From: a virus
IMG/VR virus record: IMGVR_UViG_3300036823_000084
Location: 1 to 40,183 of that record
Strand: one strand, 5' to 3'
DNA: 40,183 nt
Shown: piece after piece, positions 1 to 6,316 of the stretch
How positions within the stretch are numbered: position 1 is the stretch's first letter
How the letters are laid out: each line of letters starts with the position of its first letter
Position numbers and translations under genes: made by a program
The notes under the pieces: generated by a model
What the model was told of the DNA's origin: nothing
Database searches by the model: none
Seen by the model: the letters and a program-made list of their open reading frames with translations, nothing else

Positions 1-228
1 TCGCGGGGTGCTTTAGTGTCTGCACAGGCTCTCATTGGAGACCTATGCTATCGATGTGGAACCATGCTCCAATCGCCTAGAGAGCTAGATGGAGGGAAAG
101 GGTTGGTGTAGGGGCACGGATCGCCTGGAGTGGTGATGCAGAGCTGAGACGGGGTTTTCCACGTTTCCACAGAATTCGCGGCGCTACTACTACATGGTAC
201 TTAACTACATGCCTTAACTAAATGAGTA

Positions 229-445
229 GGGGGTACCGTTTCAGCGGTCGGAGGGGGTACCGTTTCAGCGGTCGAAAAAAAACGCGAAACGGCGACGCTT
301 GGCAATGAAAAAGCGAATACATGTAAAAGCTAAATCACGCAAACACCCGCTCCACTCAAGGACTTTCTTGAGGGGGGGGTACCGTTTCAGCGGTCAGAAA
401 CCGTTCGCTTTTTATGCGCTTGAGGGGGGGGGTACCGTTTCAGCG
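229..445 (+). repeat. four iterons upstream of repA
   Basis: Direct copies of GGTACCGTTTCAGCGGTC preceded by a G-run occur at 229-250, 253-274 and 375-395. A 3'-degenerate copy (ending CAGCGTGG) lies at 428-445. Copies 1 and 2 are 24 bp apart; the others are spaced 122 and 53 bp. All have the same orientation. The G-run before the third and fourth copies is longer (8 to 9 G). They are probably RepA binding sites that control initiation and copy number. Confidence 0.85.
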
Positions 446-485
446 TGGAAAACTTTTGATTCCCACACCGCTCAGTGGAAAATAG

Positions 486-494
486 TTATCCACA
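486..494 (+). promoter_or_regulatory. DnaA box
   Basis: TTATCCACA is an exact match to the consensus DnaA box and lies 40 bp downstream of the last iteron. It would recruit host DnaA to the RepA origin. Weaker matches, TTTTCCACG (155-163) and GTTTCCACA (163-171), lie on the other side of the iterons. Confidence 0.65.
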
Positions 495-626
495 AGGGAC
501 GCAGCACAGAAAAGGCGAAAAGCCAAACATGCAAAATAATGCAAATCCGCTCTCCCTCCACCGACATCGCTAAAGTCGTCTACCCGACAGACCCCACCAA
601 ATCCATTCGCCATGTCTACGCTTTGG

Positions 627-656
627 TTGCCCAGGTACCCAAAAAATATGTATACA
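627..656 (+). promoter_or_regulatory. possible repA promoter
   Basis: TTGCCC (627-632) and TATACA (651-656) are separated by 18 bp and lie about 50 bp upstream of the repA start. Each hexamer matches the sigma-70 consensus at 4 of 6 bases, so this is only a plausible candidate. It lies downstream of the iterons. Confidence 0.3.
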
Positions 657-708
657 AAATTCAGAAAAGATGTAAGGTGGTTTGTCATAAGGAGTTATGT
701 CGTAAGCC

Positions 709-1713
709 ATGGAATCCATCCCCTCCTCCCCAGCAGAGATCGCAGACTCAACGGGCCTAAAAGAAACAATCGGGACCGCCGCAGCCGCCAAAGACGCATC
801 TAAAGCGGCGCTCAAACTCATCCAGGGAGCCGAAGAAATAAAGGGCGATCCTCTCGGAGAAACGGCCTTCCTCGCGCGCTTTCTGGTGCAATGCACCCTA
901 CCCCACAAAGACCCCGGCAAGGTTCCAGTGTGGAAACGCAGAAACGGCGCATACACGCTCGTCATACAGCCTGGCTGGGACGATCGCAACGATTCCCCGC
1001 TCGGCTATCCCTACGGCATTTTGCCCCGCCTGATGCTGATCTGGATGGTGACAGAGGCGAAGCGTACAGGCGTGCGCCGGCTTCATCTGGGAGGCCGCCT
1101 GGCTGACTTCTCGCACGAGCTGGGACTGGACACGACCAAGGGCGGCAAACGCAGCGACACGGCCCGAGTCAAAGAGCAATTCGCGCGGCTCATCGGGTCG
1201 CACATCAGCTATCGAAGGCGGTACCAAAGCACCGCCTGGGATGGTGAAACGCTGCAACGTGGAGAGATGGAATTTACCCGCCAGCAGCCCATCGTCGAAG
1301 AGAGCCAGATTGGTTGGTGGGTACCCGGCAAACGCGCACTATTCGAGAGCTACATCGATCTCAGCCACGATTTTTTTGCAGCCATCATGGAGAGTGCGAT
1401 TCCGTTCGATCTTCGAGCCATCGCTGTGCTCAGAAAGTCGCCGCTGGCGCTGGATTTATACCTCTTCTGCAACTACATCGGCGCGAACCTTACCCAGCGC
1501 GGGAAGACGAAACACCTGCTCACCTGGCGAATGCTCGGCCAGCAGCTCGGATGTGACTACGCAGACCAGAGCAACCTTAAGAAAAAAATTAAAGCCGCGA
1601 TGCGGAAAGTAAAACTTGCCCACCCAGGACTCAAGGTAGGTTACCCCGCAGCCGGCGGCCTCGCCATCTACGTCAGCACGCCGGCGATCGCGCCGCGCAA
1701 GGCGCAGGGCTGA
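709..1713 (+). CDS. repA: plasmid replication initiator RepA (RepA_C-like)
   Basis: This 334-residue protein probably binds the upstream iterons and starts plasmid replication. The central segment PYGILPRLMLIWMVTEAKR, followed by a stretch rich in basic and helical residues (LGLDTTKGGKRSDTARVKEQ), is the hallmark I know from plasmid RepA proteins of the PF04796 type. Full length is normal for that family. The first 40 residues are Ala-rich and probably flexible. The ATG at 709 is preceded by GGAG at 691-694, a rather long spacing. Its stop overlaps the start of a small membrane peptide, and a strong terminator follows. With the ParA pair it marks the element as a self-replicating plasmid. The family call is from recognition, not a search. 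Confidence 0.85.
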   Translation: MESIPSSPAEIADSTGLKETIGTAAAAKDASKAALKLIQGAEEIKGDPLGETAFLARFLVQCTLPHKDPGKVPVWKRRNGAYTLVIQPGWDDRNDSPLGYPYGILPRLMLIWMVTEAKRTGVRRLHLGGRLADFSHELGLDTTKGGKRSDTARVKEQFARLIGSHISYRRRYQSTAWDGETLQRGEMEFTRQQPIVEESQIGWWVPGKRALFESYIDLSHDFFAAIMESAIPFDLRAIAVLRKSPLALDLYLFCNYIGANLTQRGKTKHLLTWRMLGQQLGCDYADQSNLKKKIKAAMRKVKLAHPGLKVGYPAAGGLAIYVSTPAIAPRKAQG

Positions 1714-1844
1714 TGCGCTACTTCTTAGCTGGAGGGCTGTACTGCATCGGCGTGCTGGTGCTCGCCGACCTCCGGCGGACATTCATTTACATCAGGAACG
1801 AGCGGCGCGCCCAGCGCCAGCGTGTTCCGCACAAGCTCTCCTAA
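1713..1844 (+). CDS. small single-pass membrane peptide (43 aa)
   Basis: This short reading frame starts in a TGATG overlap with the repA stop and ends 22 bp before the terminator, so it would be translated from the repA message. The product has a hydrophobic stretch near residues 4-20 (FLAGGLYCIGVLVLA) followed by a strongly basic tail (RRTFIYIRNERRAQRQR), which fits one membrane segment with a cytoplasmic C-terminus. I do not recognise a family. Candidate roles include a plasmid-maintenance or toxin-like peptide, or a holin-like protein, but nothing in the sequence decides this. The coupling and the clear segment make it more likely real than chance. Confidence 0.5.
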   Translation: MRYFLAGGLYCIGVLVLADLRRTFIYIRNERRAQRQRVPHKLS

Positions 1845-1866
1845 CCAGAGAGAACCAAGGCAGATT

Positions 1867-1893
1867 GGCCCGCAGAGATGCGGGCCTTTTTTT
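1867..1893 (+). terminator. intrinsic terminator of the repA operon
   Basis: A perfect 8-bp stem (GGCCCGCA / TGCGGGCC) with a GAGA tetraloop is followed by seven T on the plus strand. It ends the repA transcript just where the convergent partition operon ends. Confidence 0.92.
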
Positions 1894-2240
1894 CAGACCT
1901 GCGGCAAGCATCGATCGATGAAGTCGCGCAGCAGCTCGCTGGGCACGATGCCGCGCTCGGCCTTCAGCTCCTCCAGTCGCTCGATCTGGCTCAGCTTCAA
2001 CCTCACCGAGTACGACACCAGGCGGTCCTTCGCCGAAGCCTTCGCCACGGACGGGAACGCTGGCTCCACTGGCAACGGACGCTTCACAAACGTGCGCATC
2101 GTGTTGCTCGGCTCTGGGAAAGGCGGCCCGTAGTCTTCGCTGGGAGCCTCTACAGGCGCTCGACGGTCTCGGACAGGGGTAAGGTCGATTCGGGCGTCGT
2201 CGAGGGCGTGTGAGGCGATGGTGGCGCGTTGCTGAGCCAT
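1893..2240 (-). CDS. ParG-like ribbon-helix-helix partition protein
   Basis: This 115-residue protein has a probably disordered, Pro-rich N-terminal half (about residues 1-70). Its C-terminal ribbon-helix-helix-like domain (about 73-112) comprises a strand around LVSYSVRLK and two helices SQIERLEELKAERG and SELLRDFIDRCL. Small centromere-binding partners of type Ib ParA proteins, such as ParG, are built this way. The disordered tail normally stimulates the ParA ATPase and the ribbon-helix-helix domain binds the centromere and operator. The gene lies downstream of parA on the same strand and overlaps it by 91 bp in another frame. AAGGAG lies 8 bases before the ATG, which supports this start. 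The partner role is inferred from structure type and position. Confidence 0.7.
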   Translation of the reverse strand: MAQQRATIASHALDDARIDLTPVRDRRAPVEAPSEDYGPPFPEPSNTMRTFVKRPLPVEPAFPSVAKASAKDRLVSYSVRLKLSQIERLEELKAERGIVPSELLRDFIDRCLPQV

Positions 2241-2887
2241 GAAAGGATCTCCTTGGTTAGGTTGACGTACTCCAGCACCGCCGCATGGCTGGGAGCGTAG
2301 TCAACGATGGTTTTGCCGGACCCCGACACTTCCGTGATGGCCGTGCGATCGCCGATGGTGGTGTTGAGGACGACCGCGCCGGCGATCGGCGCGAAGAGAG
2401 TAGCGGCCTGATCTAGCGACTCGCGGCCCAGCAGGTTGTTTTTACGAGCGTTGACCAGGACGGCCACTTTTGTTTCGGCCGCCTTCTCGCGGACCAGGTA
2501 CCGCACGAAGGTGGTCGCCGCCGAGAAGTCGAGCGTTGACGGCCGGAGCGGGACCAGGATCGCATCAGCTCCACGCAGCACTGACCGCGTGAACCTGGCC
2601 GCCACGTCCTCTTCGGTGATGCCTGGAGGACAGTCGATGAGCACCAGATCTTCTTCGACCGACTCCAGCGCCGAAAAGCTCCATTTGAGCTGTCGGCCCG
2701 GTCTCACTTCAAACGGGAGGCTTCCCTGCCCCTGCGCGAGACTCCAGACGGTGGCGCTGGCCTGCGGATCGGCATCGACGACCAGGACCGAGTACTTGGC
2801 CCGCGCGAGGCATCCCGCGAGGTTCATGGTGGTGGTGGTCTTCCCGCAGCCGCCCTTTTGATTCGCTATGGCGATGATGATTGGCAT
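2150..2887 (-). CDS. parA: ParA-family partition ATPase (type Ib, ParF-like)
   Basis: This 245-residue protein carries the deviant Walker A motif KGGCGKTTTT (residues 11-20), a Walker A' region VLVVDADPQ (about 35-43) and a Walker B-like LVLIDCPPG (about 81-89). No N-terminal HTH domain precedes the P-loop. That is the type Ib (ParF) pattern, in which DNA binding is left to the small partner. It would separate plasmid copies at cell division by patterning on the nucleoid. The last 30 residues, after LSNAPPS, look disordered and are encoded where the partner gene already begins. No clear Shine-Dalgarno sequence precedes the ATG at 2887. The repeat cluster upstream is a candidate operator and centromere. 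Confidence 0.9.
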   Translation of the reverse strand: MPIIIAIANQKGGCGKTTTTMNLAGCLARAKYSVLVVDADPQASATVWSLAQGQGSLPFEVRPGRQLKWSFSALESVEEDLVLIDCPPGITEEDVAARFTRSVLRGADAILVPLRPSTLDFSAATTFVRYLVREKAAETKVAVLVNARKNNLLGRESLDQAATLFAPIAGAVVLNTTIGDRTAITEVSGSGKTIVDYAPSHAAVLEYVNLTKEILSWLSNAPPSPHTPSTTPESTLPLSETVERL

Positions 2888-2913
2888 GGGAAAATGATAC
2901 CGCCGTGTGTCCT

Positions 2914-2990
2914 ACATTTGTAGTGCGGATGTGTGTACGTTTGCCGACAAAAGTAATGCCGACAATTGTAATGCGCTTGTATTACAAAAG
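2914..2990. promoter_or_regulatory. repeat cluster upstream of parA: candidate centromere/operator
   Basis: In the intergenic region between parA and the divergent gene at 3089 there are three related direct boxes: ACATTTGTAGTGC (2914-2926), ACAAAAGTAATGC (2947-2959) and ACAATTGTAATGC (2962-2974). A palindrome TTGTATTACAA (2977-2987) follows. The second and third boxes are 15 bp apart and the palindrome continues this phasing. Ribbon-helix-helix partition proteins bind short repeats in such places, both as the centromere and to repress the operon. The function is inferred. Confidence 0.55.
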
Positions 2991-3088
2991 GGCAGAAAGG
3001 GGCGTATTGTGGGTTATGGGAAGGGCTTTCACTAACCCCCCGGCAGACGACAAGGCCGCAGGCTTCGCCCAGGAAAGGAGTTTCGACG

Positions 3089-3649
3089 ATGGCGCGACCG
3101 ATTACATGGCTTCCCCGGCTGTATGAGATCCGCCGATCGGTGGCCGATTCGGTGCGATCGCACTACACGCGTAGGGAGTTGGAAGTGTTATTCCAGATCC
3201 AGCAGGGCGCGGCGTCGAGGTTGCTGGAGATCGTGCCCACGTTGACCGTCAACGGGAGCTACCTGGCCGAACGGGAAGGCTTGCTGGCGTTTCTGGATAA
3301 GGTTTCGGAGACCGCGGACGTAACTACCTTGATGCGCCGGCTAAGAGCCGAGAAGAGCGCCCCAACTCGCCGATCGGTGCGGAACATGGTGAGGCGCGAC
3401 ACGTCGCCGGTGAGCCTCGCAGGGATACCGGACACGCTGCACTTGAATCGCGGTCATCTTGACATCAATTTTCAGACGATGGAGGAGCTGGTTAACACGC
3501 TGTACATTTTGGCGCGCATCCTGGACGACGACCTGGAGGAGTTCGCGCGCGAGTACGAGCCTGTTAAGCCCGATGAGATCGACGAAGGCCGTGAAGACAT
3601 GAAACGGCTGTACGACGAACTGCAGGAGATGGAGGCACGGCACACATAA
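3089..3649 (+). CDS. HTH-like DNA-binding protein, hypothetical
   Basis: This 186-residue protein has an N-terminal segment that resembles an excisionase or MerR-type helix-turn-helix fold: YTRRELEVLFQIQQGAASRL followed by a turn and VNGSYLAEREGLLAFLD (about residues 26-72). The C-terminal third is acidic and helical (about 140-184). It has a good ribosome binding site (AGGAAAGGAG) upstream. It is transcribed divergently from parA across the repeat cluster and convergently with the small reverse-strand regulator. I remember similar proteins only as hypothetical. A regulator of plasmid or phage functions is the best guess from the fold and position. Confidence 0.7.
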   Translation: MARPITWLPRLYEIRRSVADSVRSHYTRRELEVLFQIQQGAASRLLEIVPTLTVNGSYLAEREGLLAFLDKVSETADVTTLMRRLRAEKSAPTRRSVRNMVRRDTSPVSLAGIPDTLHLNRGHLDINFQTMEELVNTLYILARILDDDLEEFAREYEPVKPDEIDEGREDMKRLYDELQEMEARHT

Positions 3650-3652
3650 CGC

Positions 3653-3907
3653 CTAATCCTCATCTGTGTCGTCGTCAGATTTTGGATATTGCTCAAGGAT
3701 TCGATCAAGGTCCACGATGCCCAATTCTTTTTTCGCCGCAGCGATCGCCGCACGCAGACAGAAGTTATTGCGCGAGATCGGGACGTTACGCCGCGCCGCG
3801 TCCTTTTCCGTCGCCTGCTGTATCAACTCAGCCTCAGAAACCGTTGCCCGTAAACCAAGCTCAGCATATGAAGGGATTTTACCTTTCGGTCTACCCGCCT
3901 TAGCCAT
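3653..3907 (-). CDS. ribbon-helix-helix-like repressor candidate (84 aa)
   Basis: This small basic protein begins with a Lys/Arg/Gly/Pro-rich arm (AKAGRPKGKIPS). A strand-helix-helix stretch follows (LGLRATVSEAELIQQATEK, then SRNNFCLRAAIAAAKKEL), like CopG or DUF1778-type DNA-binding proteins, and the tail is acidic. An upstream ATG at 3940 is in frame. However, it lies inside the operator palindrome and almost exactly at the transcription start predicted from the -10 box, whereas the ATG at 3907 has AAGGAAG just before it, so I chose 3907. It is the only reverse-strand gene between the partition operon and 33 kb. Because its own promoter and the ATPase operon promoter share a 23-bp operator, I infer that it is the repressor of both. 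Confidence 0.65.
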   Translation of the reverse strand: MAKAGRPKGKIPSYAELGLRATVSEAELIQQATEKDAARRNVPISRNNFCLRAAIAAAKKELGIVDLDRILEQYPKSDDDTDED

Positions 3908-3937
3908 CTTCTTCCTTTTAACTTTTTTCTTTATCGT

Positions 3938-3977
3938 CATGCCTATATTATATAGGGATGAAATTGATGGGTGTCAA
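3938..3977 (-). promoter_or_regulatory. promoter with palindromic operator for the RHH-like gene
   Basis: Read on the minus strand there is TTGACA (3977-3972), a 19-bp spacer and TATAAT (3952-3947). The -10 box lies in the centre of a near-perfect 23-bp palindrome at 3938-3960, of which the inner 15 bp are perfect. The same palindrome recurs at 33231-33253. A repressor bound here would block RNA polymerase, which suggests autoregulation by the gene at 3653-3907. Confidence 0.75.
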
Positions 3978-4011
3978 ACCCAAGCATAAAGCAAAAAGGC
4001 GATGAATCGGA

Positions 4012-4437
4012 ATGAATATAGAACCTGAGAAGCTGGTCGAATTCACCGTGCCGTACCTCACGCCGCCGAGCGTGAACCACTACACCAAACCCTGCATGTA
4101 TACGGGCAAAGACGGAATGCCGCATCGCGGGAAAAAACTCACCAAAGAAGCGAAGGCCTATAGAGACGCGGTTGCGATTTTCGCCAGAGGCCGCACCGTC
4201 GCACCCAACACAGACTCCGAACGTCGGCGCGTTCGATATCGGATCGTCGTGCGTGTCGTCCTGGGCTTCAACCAGAGGCTTGATAGCGACAACTCGCTTA
4301 AGGTCGCGATCGACTCACTCACTCACTGCGGAGTTATTCATTCGGACGCCTACTCCGAAGACTCTAGGGCGCTCATCGTAAAGAATGACCGCCAGAATCC
4401 ACGAACTGAGTTCACCGTCGAAAGGATGGAGAATTGA
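4012..4437 (+). CDS. rusA: RusA-type Holliday junction resolvase
   Basis: This 141-residue protein would cut four-way DNA junctions, resolving recombination or replication intermediates before packaging. It has the N-terminal PPSVNHY motif (residues 18-24) and the acidic active-site pattern: D91 and D93 in RLDSDNSLKVAIDSL, and D112 in VIHSDAYS. The D-x-D spacing and the 19-residue gap to the third Asp match the catalytic D70, D72 and D91 of E. coli RusA. Length is normal (120-140 residues). Its stop is directly followed by the ATG of the next gene. Confidence 0.88.
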   Translation: MNIEPEKLVEFTVPYLTPPSVNHYTKPCMYTGKDGMPHRGKKLTKEAKAYRDAVAIFARGRTVAPNTDSERRRVRYRIVVRVVLGFNQRLDSDNSLKVAIDSLTHCGVIHSDAYSEDSRALIVKNDRQNPRTEFTVERMEN

Positions 4438-4773
4438 ATGGCTAGAAAAACCTACGACGAAGTGACAACACACTGCGTCATCTGCACAACCGAAGTTCCC
4501 AAAGAGCGACTGATGCGCGGCGCGATCACATGCACCAAGGAACACGCGAAGCTACGGCGCGCGCAGCTCGCCGCCATCACCGACAAAAAGGAATGCCGCT
4601 ACTGCCGCAGGCCCAGCACGCCGGAAGAACGCGAGGCCTACAGGCGATTCCGGACGCTCGAGCGCAAACGTCCAGACCTGCTTTATCCCGAGGACTACGC
4701 GGCCTGGGAATACAGCGGCGGCACACCCACTCCAGAGGCCTTCGCGGAGTTCAGGAAGAAGGGGCAGCAATGA
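4438..4773 (+). CDS. small Cys-rich, probably zinc-binding protein
   Basis: This 111-residue protein has two paired-cysteine sites, C13-x2-C16 and C53-x2-C56, with C32 and H36 between them, consistent with one or two bound zinc ions. The segment after the second pair (PSTPEEREAYRRFRTLERKR) is helical and basic. The gene starts directly after the resolvase stop and its own stop overlaps the next start by ATGA, so translation is probably coupled. I do not recognise a named family. Zinc-ribbon proteins of this size in phages often bind DNA or host proteins, but that is only a general expectation. Confidence 0.65.
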   Translation: MARKTYDEVTTHCVICTTEVPKERLMRGAITCTKEHAKLRRAQLAAITDKKECRYCRRPSTPEEREAYRRFRTLERKRPDLLYPEDYAAWEYSGGTPTPEAFAEFRKKGQQ

Positions 4774-5018
4774 CCAAAGATGAACTCGACAAGCTGGCGT
4801 ACTCCCTGGCTTTTGAATTCGCGGAGTCAGTGCTGTCGTCCGATGGCATCACGATGCGAGATGACGATGGCGAGGCCTGGGAGATGGTTGATCCCGAGGG
4901 CGAGGTTGACCTGTTTGACTGCCTGAACTACCTGGAGGCGCGCGGCCTGCTGGAACGGCATCCCGAGCACAACGATTGGGTGCGTGTGCGCGATGAGAGC
5001 GAGGCAGTCATACCATGA
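4770..5018 (+). CDS. small acidic hypothetical protein (82 aa)
   Basis: This acidic protein (many Asp and Glu, for example DGITMRDDDGEAWEMVDPEGE) starts in an ATGA overlap with the preceding gene and ends in another ATGA overlap, which fixes the start at 4770 although the frame stays open further upstream. The C-terminal half, DCLNYLEARGLLERHPEHNDWVRV, looks like a short winged-helix-type segment (helix, then LLERHPE-x-WV hairpin). I do not recognise a family. Its position between the resolvase and the structural genes suggests an accessory or regulatory role. Confidence 0.6.
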   Translation: MTKDELDKLAYSLAFEFAESVLSSDGITMRDDDGEAWEMVDPEGEVDLFDCLNYLEARGLLERHPEHNDWVRVRDESEAVIP

Positions 5019-5203
5019 AGCCACTCCCGCCAGGCGAGGCCTTCCCCCACGTCCTCACCTGGGAGCGCGAGGGCCGCAAGGGGCAACGCTGCGAGATCAT
5101 CGGCACCAGAAACACGATCGGCGATGTGCAGGTTCGCTTCGAGGATGGGTTCACGGCTATCCTCAACCGCAAGGCGCTCCGTCGAGCGCCACCAAAAAAA
5201 TAA
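5015..5203 (+). CDS. small hypothetical protein (62 aa)
   Basis: This basic 62-residue protein is coupled by ATGA to the gene before it. The core (GQRCEIIGTRNTIGDVQVRFEDGFTAIL) looks like a small beta-barrel of SH3 or KOW type with alternating hydrophobic residues, and the C-terminal tail is basic (NRKALRRAPPKK). I do not recognise a family. It is the last gene before an 80-bp gap that separates this group from the virion genes. Confidence 0.6.
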   Translation: MKPLPPGEAFPHVLTWEREGRKGQRCEIIGTRNTIGDVQVRFEDGFTAILNRKALRRAPPKK

Positions 5204-5283
5204 TTGATTAGACGAAAAACGGATTGGGAGTAGACTTGCCGAGAATGTCGCAACAAAATGCATCATCCCAAGGAGAGTAAGCA

Positions 5284-5913
5284 ATGGCTCTGTCAGATCG
5301 TCCCTATGGCCCGAACTCCGGAGCCGCGAGCGTAGCGAATCAGATCCCCCTTAACCAGCAGGCGACGCAGACCCAGACGCTGGCCGGCGTGTTGCCGGTT
5401 CTGTTCACCCTGGCCACGACCGCCGAGACCATCGTCCCCAGCGCGCCGAATCCGGCCGTTCCCCTTGTGACTCAGCTCGAACCGAACACGGAGATCGAGC
5501 AGACCGAATTCGACTTCTGGGCCTCCGGAATCATTGAGACCACGGCCAGCGGCAACGTCACTCTCAAGTTGTACGAAGGCAGCAGCGAAACCATCGGAAG
5601 CAATACGCTGCTTGGTTCGAGCGGAGCCATCGCACAAGCCAGCGCGACGGCGAGCTGGTGGGCCCATGCCCGACTGATCTTCAATTCGGTTAACGGAGTG
5701 CTGTCCGGCGACGTTGAATTCTATGTCAATAAAATCAAGGTAGCTTCGGTGACACTCTCGAACTTCCCCAGCGGATTCCTCAACCAGGGCGATCCGTCCG
5801 CGAACCCGCCCACCGTGGCGAACCTGCCGAGCTTCACCCTCACCGTCACTTCGAGCGGAGCCACCGGCGGAACGCTGACGACAGTGAACGTGCAGAAGTT
5901 CAGCTGCGGCTAG
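5284..5913 (+). CDS. putative beta-rich virion protein
   Basis: This 209-residue protein is rich in Thr, Ser, Ala and Gly with alternating hydrophobic residues throughout (for example ASGNVTLKLYEGSS and GDVEFYVNKIKVASVTL), which suggests a beta-sandwich. It resembles in size and composition the protein at 13633-14277. It heads the structural module and has a good ribosome binding site (AAGGAGAG). A capsid decoration or head-fibre role is plausible. The 80-bp gap in front of it may hold the late promoter, but no convincing one is visible. No small-terminase features are seen, although that gene usually sits close to here. Confidence 0.65.
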   Translation: MALSDRPYGPNSGAASVANQIPLNQQATQTQTLAGVLPVLFTLATTAETIVPSAPNPAVPLVTQLEPNTEIEQTEFDFWASGIIETTASGNVTLKLYEGSSETIGSNTLLGSSGAIAQASATASWWAHARLIFNSVNGVLSGDVEFYVNKIKVASVTLSNFPSGFLNQGDPSANPPTVANLPSFTLTVTSSGATGGTLTTVNVQKFSCG

Positions 5914-5929
5914 ACGAGATGACCACCGC

Positions 5930-5972
5930 GCCCTGTCCGCAATAAGACCTCTACGGTATGAGCGGACAGGGC
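5930..5972 (+). promoter_or_regulatory. perfect 11-bp stem-loop between virion genes
   Basis: GCCCTGTCCGC (5930-5940) pairs perfectly with GCGGACAGGGC (5962-5972) across a 21-base loop. No T-run follows, so it is not a standard terminator. It may act as an mRNA-stability or processing element, or as an attenuator, between the beta-rich protein and the genes leading to the terminase. Confidence 0.6.
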
Positions 5973-6006
5973 CGGATGGCCATAGAACATTTTCAGGAGA
6001 AGGACG

Positions 6007-6312
6007 ATGGCCGACGAGAAAAAAGACGAAAAACCCAAGAAGAAGCACCTGCACGAGATCCGCAGCGAAGAGACCGAAGACGGGCACATTATCCACCACC
6101 ACACCTACAAAGCTAAAAAGGGTGACGATAAAACCGAGCCTGAGCGCAAGAATATGGCTGTCAGCTCTTCGCCCGATGAAGCGGGGGAACACGTCTCCGA
6201 CCAATTCGCGATGAATCAACCCGCACCCGACGCAGGAGCTGCACCCGATGCGGGAGCCGCACCTGGCGGTGGAGCGCCGGACGCAGCAGCAGAGCCCGCA
6301 GCAGGGATGTAA
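6007..6312 (+). CDS. small charged virion-module protein with Ala/Pro repeat tail
   Basis: This 101-residue protein begins with a strongly charged Lys/Glu segment (MADEKKDEKPKKKHLHEIRS), then a His-rich stretch (GHIIHHHTYKAKKG). It ends in a low-complexity tail with repeated PDAGAA and PGGGAPDA units (about residues 72-101). It probably lacks a compact fold. It lies 4 bp before the large terminase gene, where a small terminase is often found, but no HTH or coiled-coil pattern supports that. An assembly-helper or structural role is possible. Confidence 0.6.
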   Translation: MADEKKDEKPKKKHLHEIRSEETEDGHIIHHHTYKAKKGDDKTEPERKNMAVSSSPDEAGEHVSDQFAMNQPAPDAGAAPDAGAAPGGGAPDAAAEPAAGM

Positions 6313-6316
6313 GTGA

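Larger units (their letters stand above)
151..560. other. putative plasmid origin of replication (oriV)
   Basis: This non-coding stretch lies directly upstream of repA. It holds four direct repeats (iterons), a perfect DnaA box at 486-494 and two overlapping near-matches to the DnaA consensus TTWTNCACA at 155-171. A-rich stretches lie at 275-282 and around 300-335. Iterons plus a DnaA box next to a RepA gene is the usual layout of iteron-controlled plasmid origins. The first 150 bases contain no gene that I can see, only an imperfect inverted repeat (CTCCA..CTAG / CTAG..TGGAG, 67-94). That the iterons are RepA binding sites is inferred from position and repetition. Confidence 0.8.

Noticed and set aside
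299-760. Open frame of 153 codons across the iterons
   Set aside because: It runs through the repeat region and into repA in another frame and its product is low-complexity; it is probably not coding.
2881-3126. Open frame over the parA upstream region
   Set aside because: It covers the phased boxes and overlaps the start of the gene at 3089, which has a better ribosome binding site.
5204-5283. Possible late promoter in the gap before the structural module
   Set aside because: TTAGAC and TAGACT with 17 bp spacing match the consensus poorly; no convincing promoter is visible.
5293-6219. 308-codon reverse frame opposite the beta-rich virion gene
   Set aside because: The plus-strand genes have proper signals and protein-like sequence; the reverse frame is Arg/Gly-rich, as expected for a GC-rich shadow.
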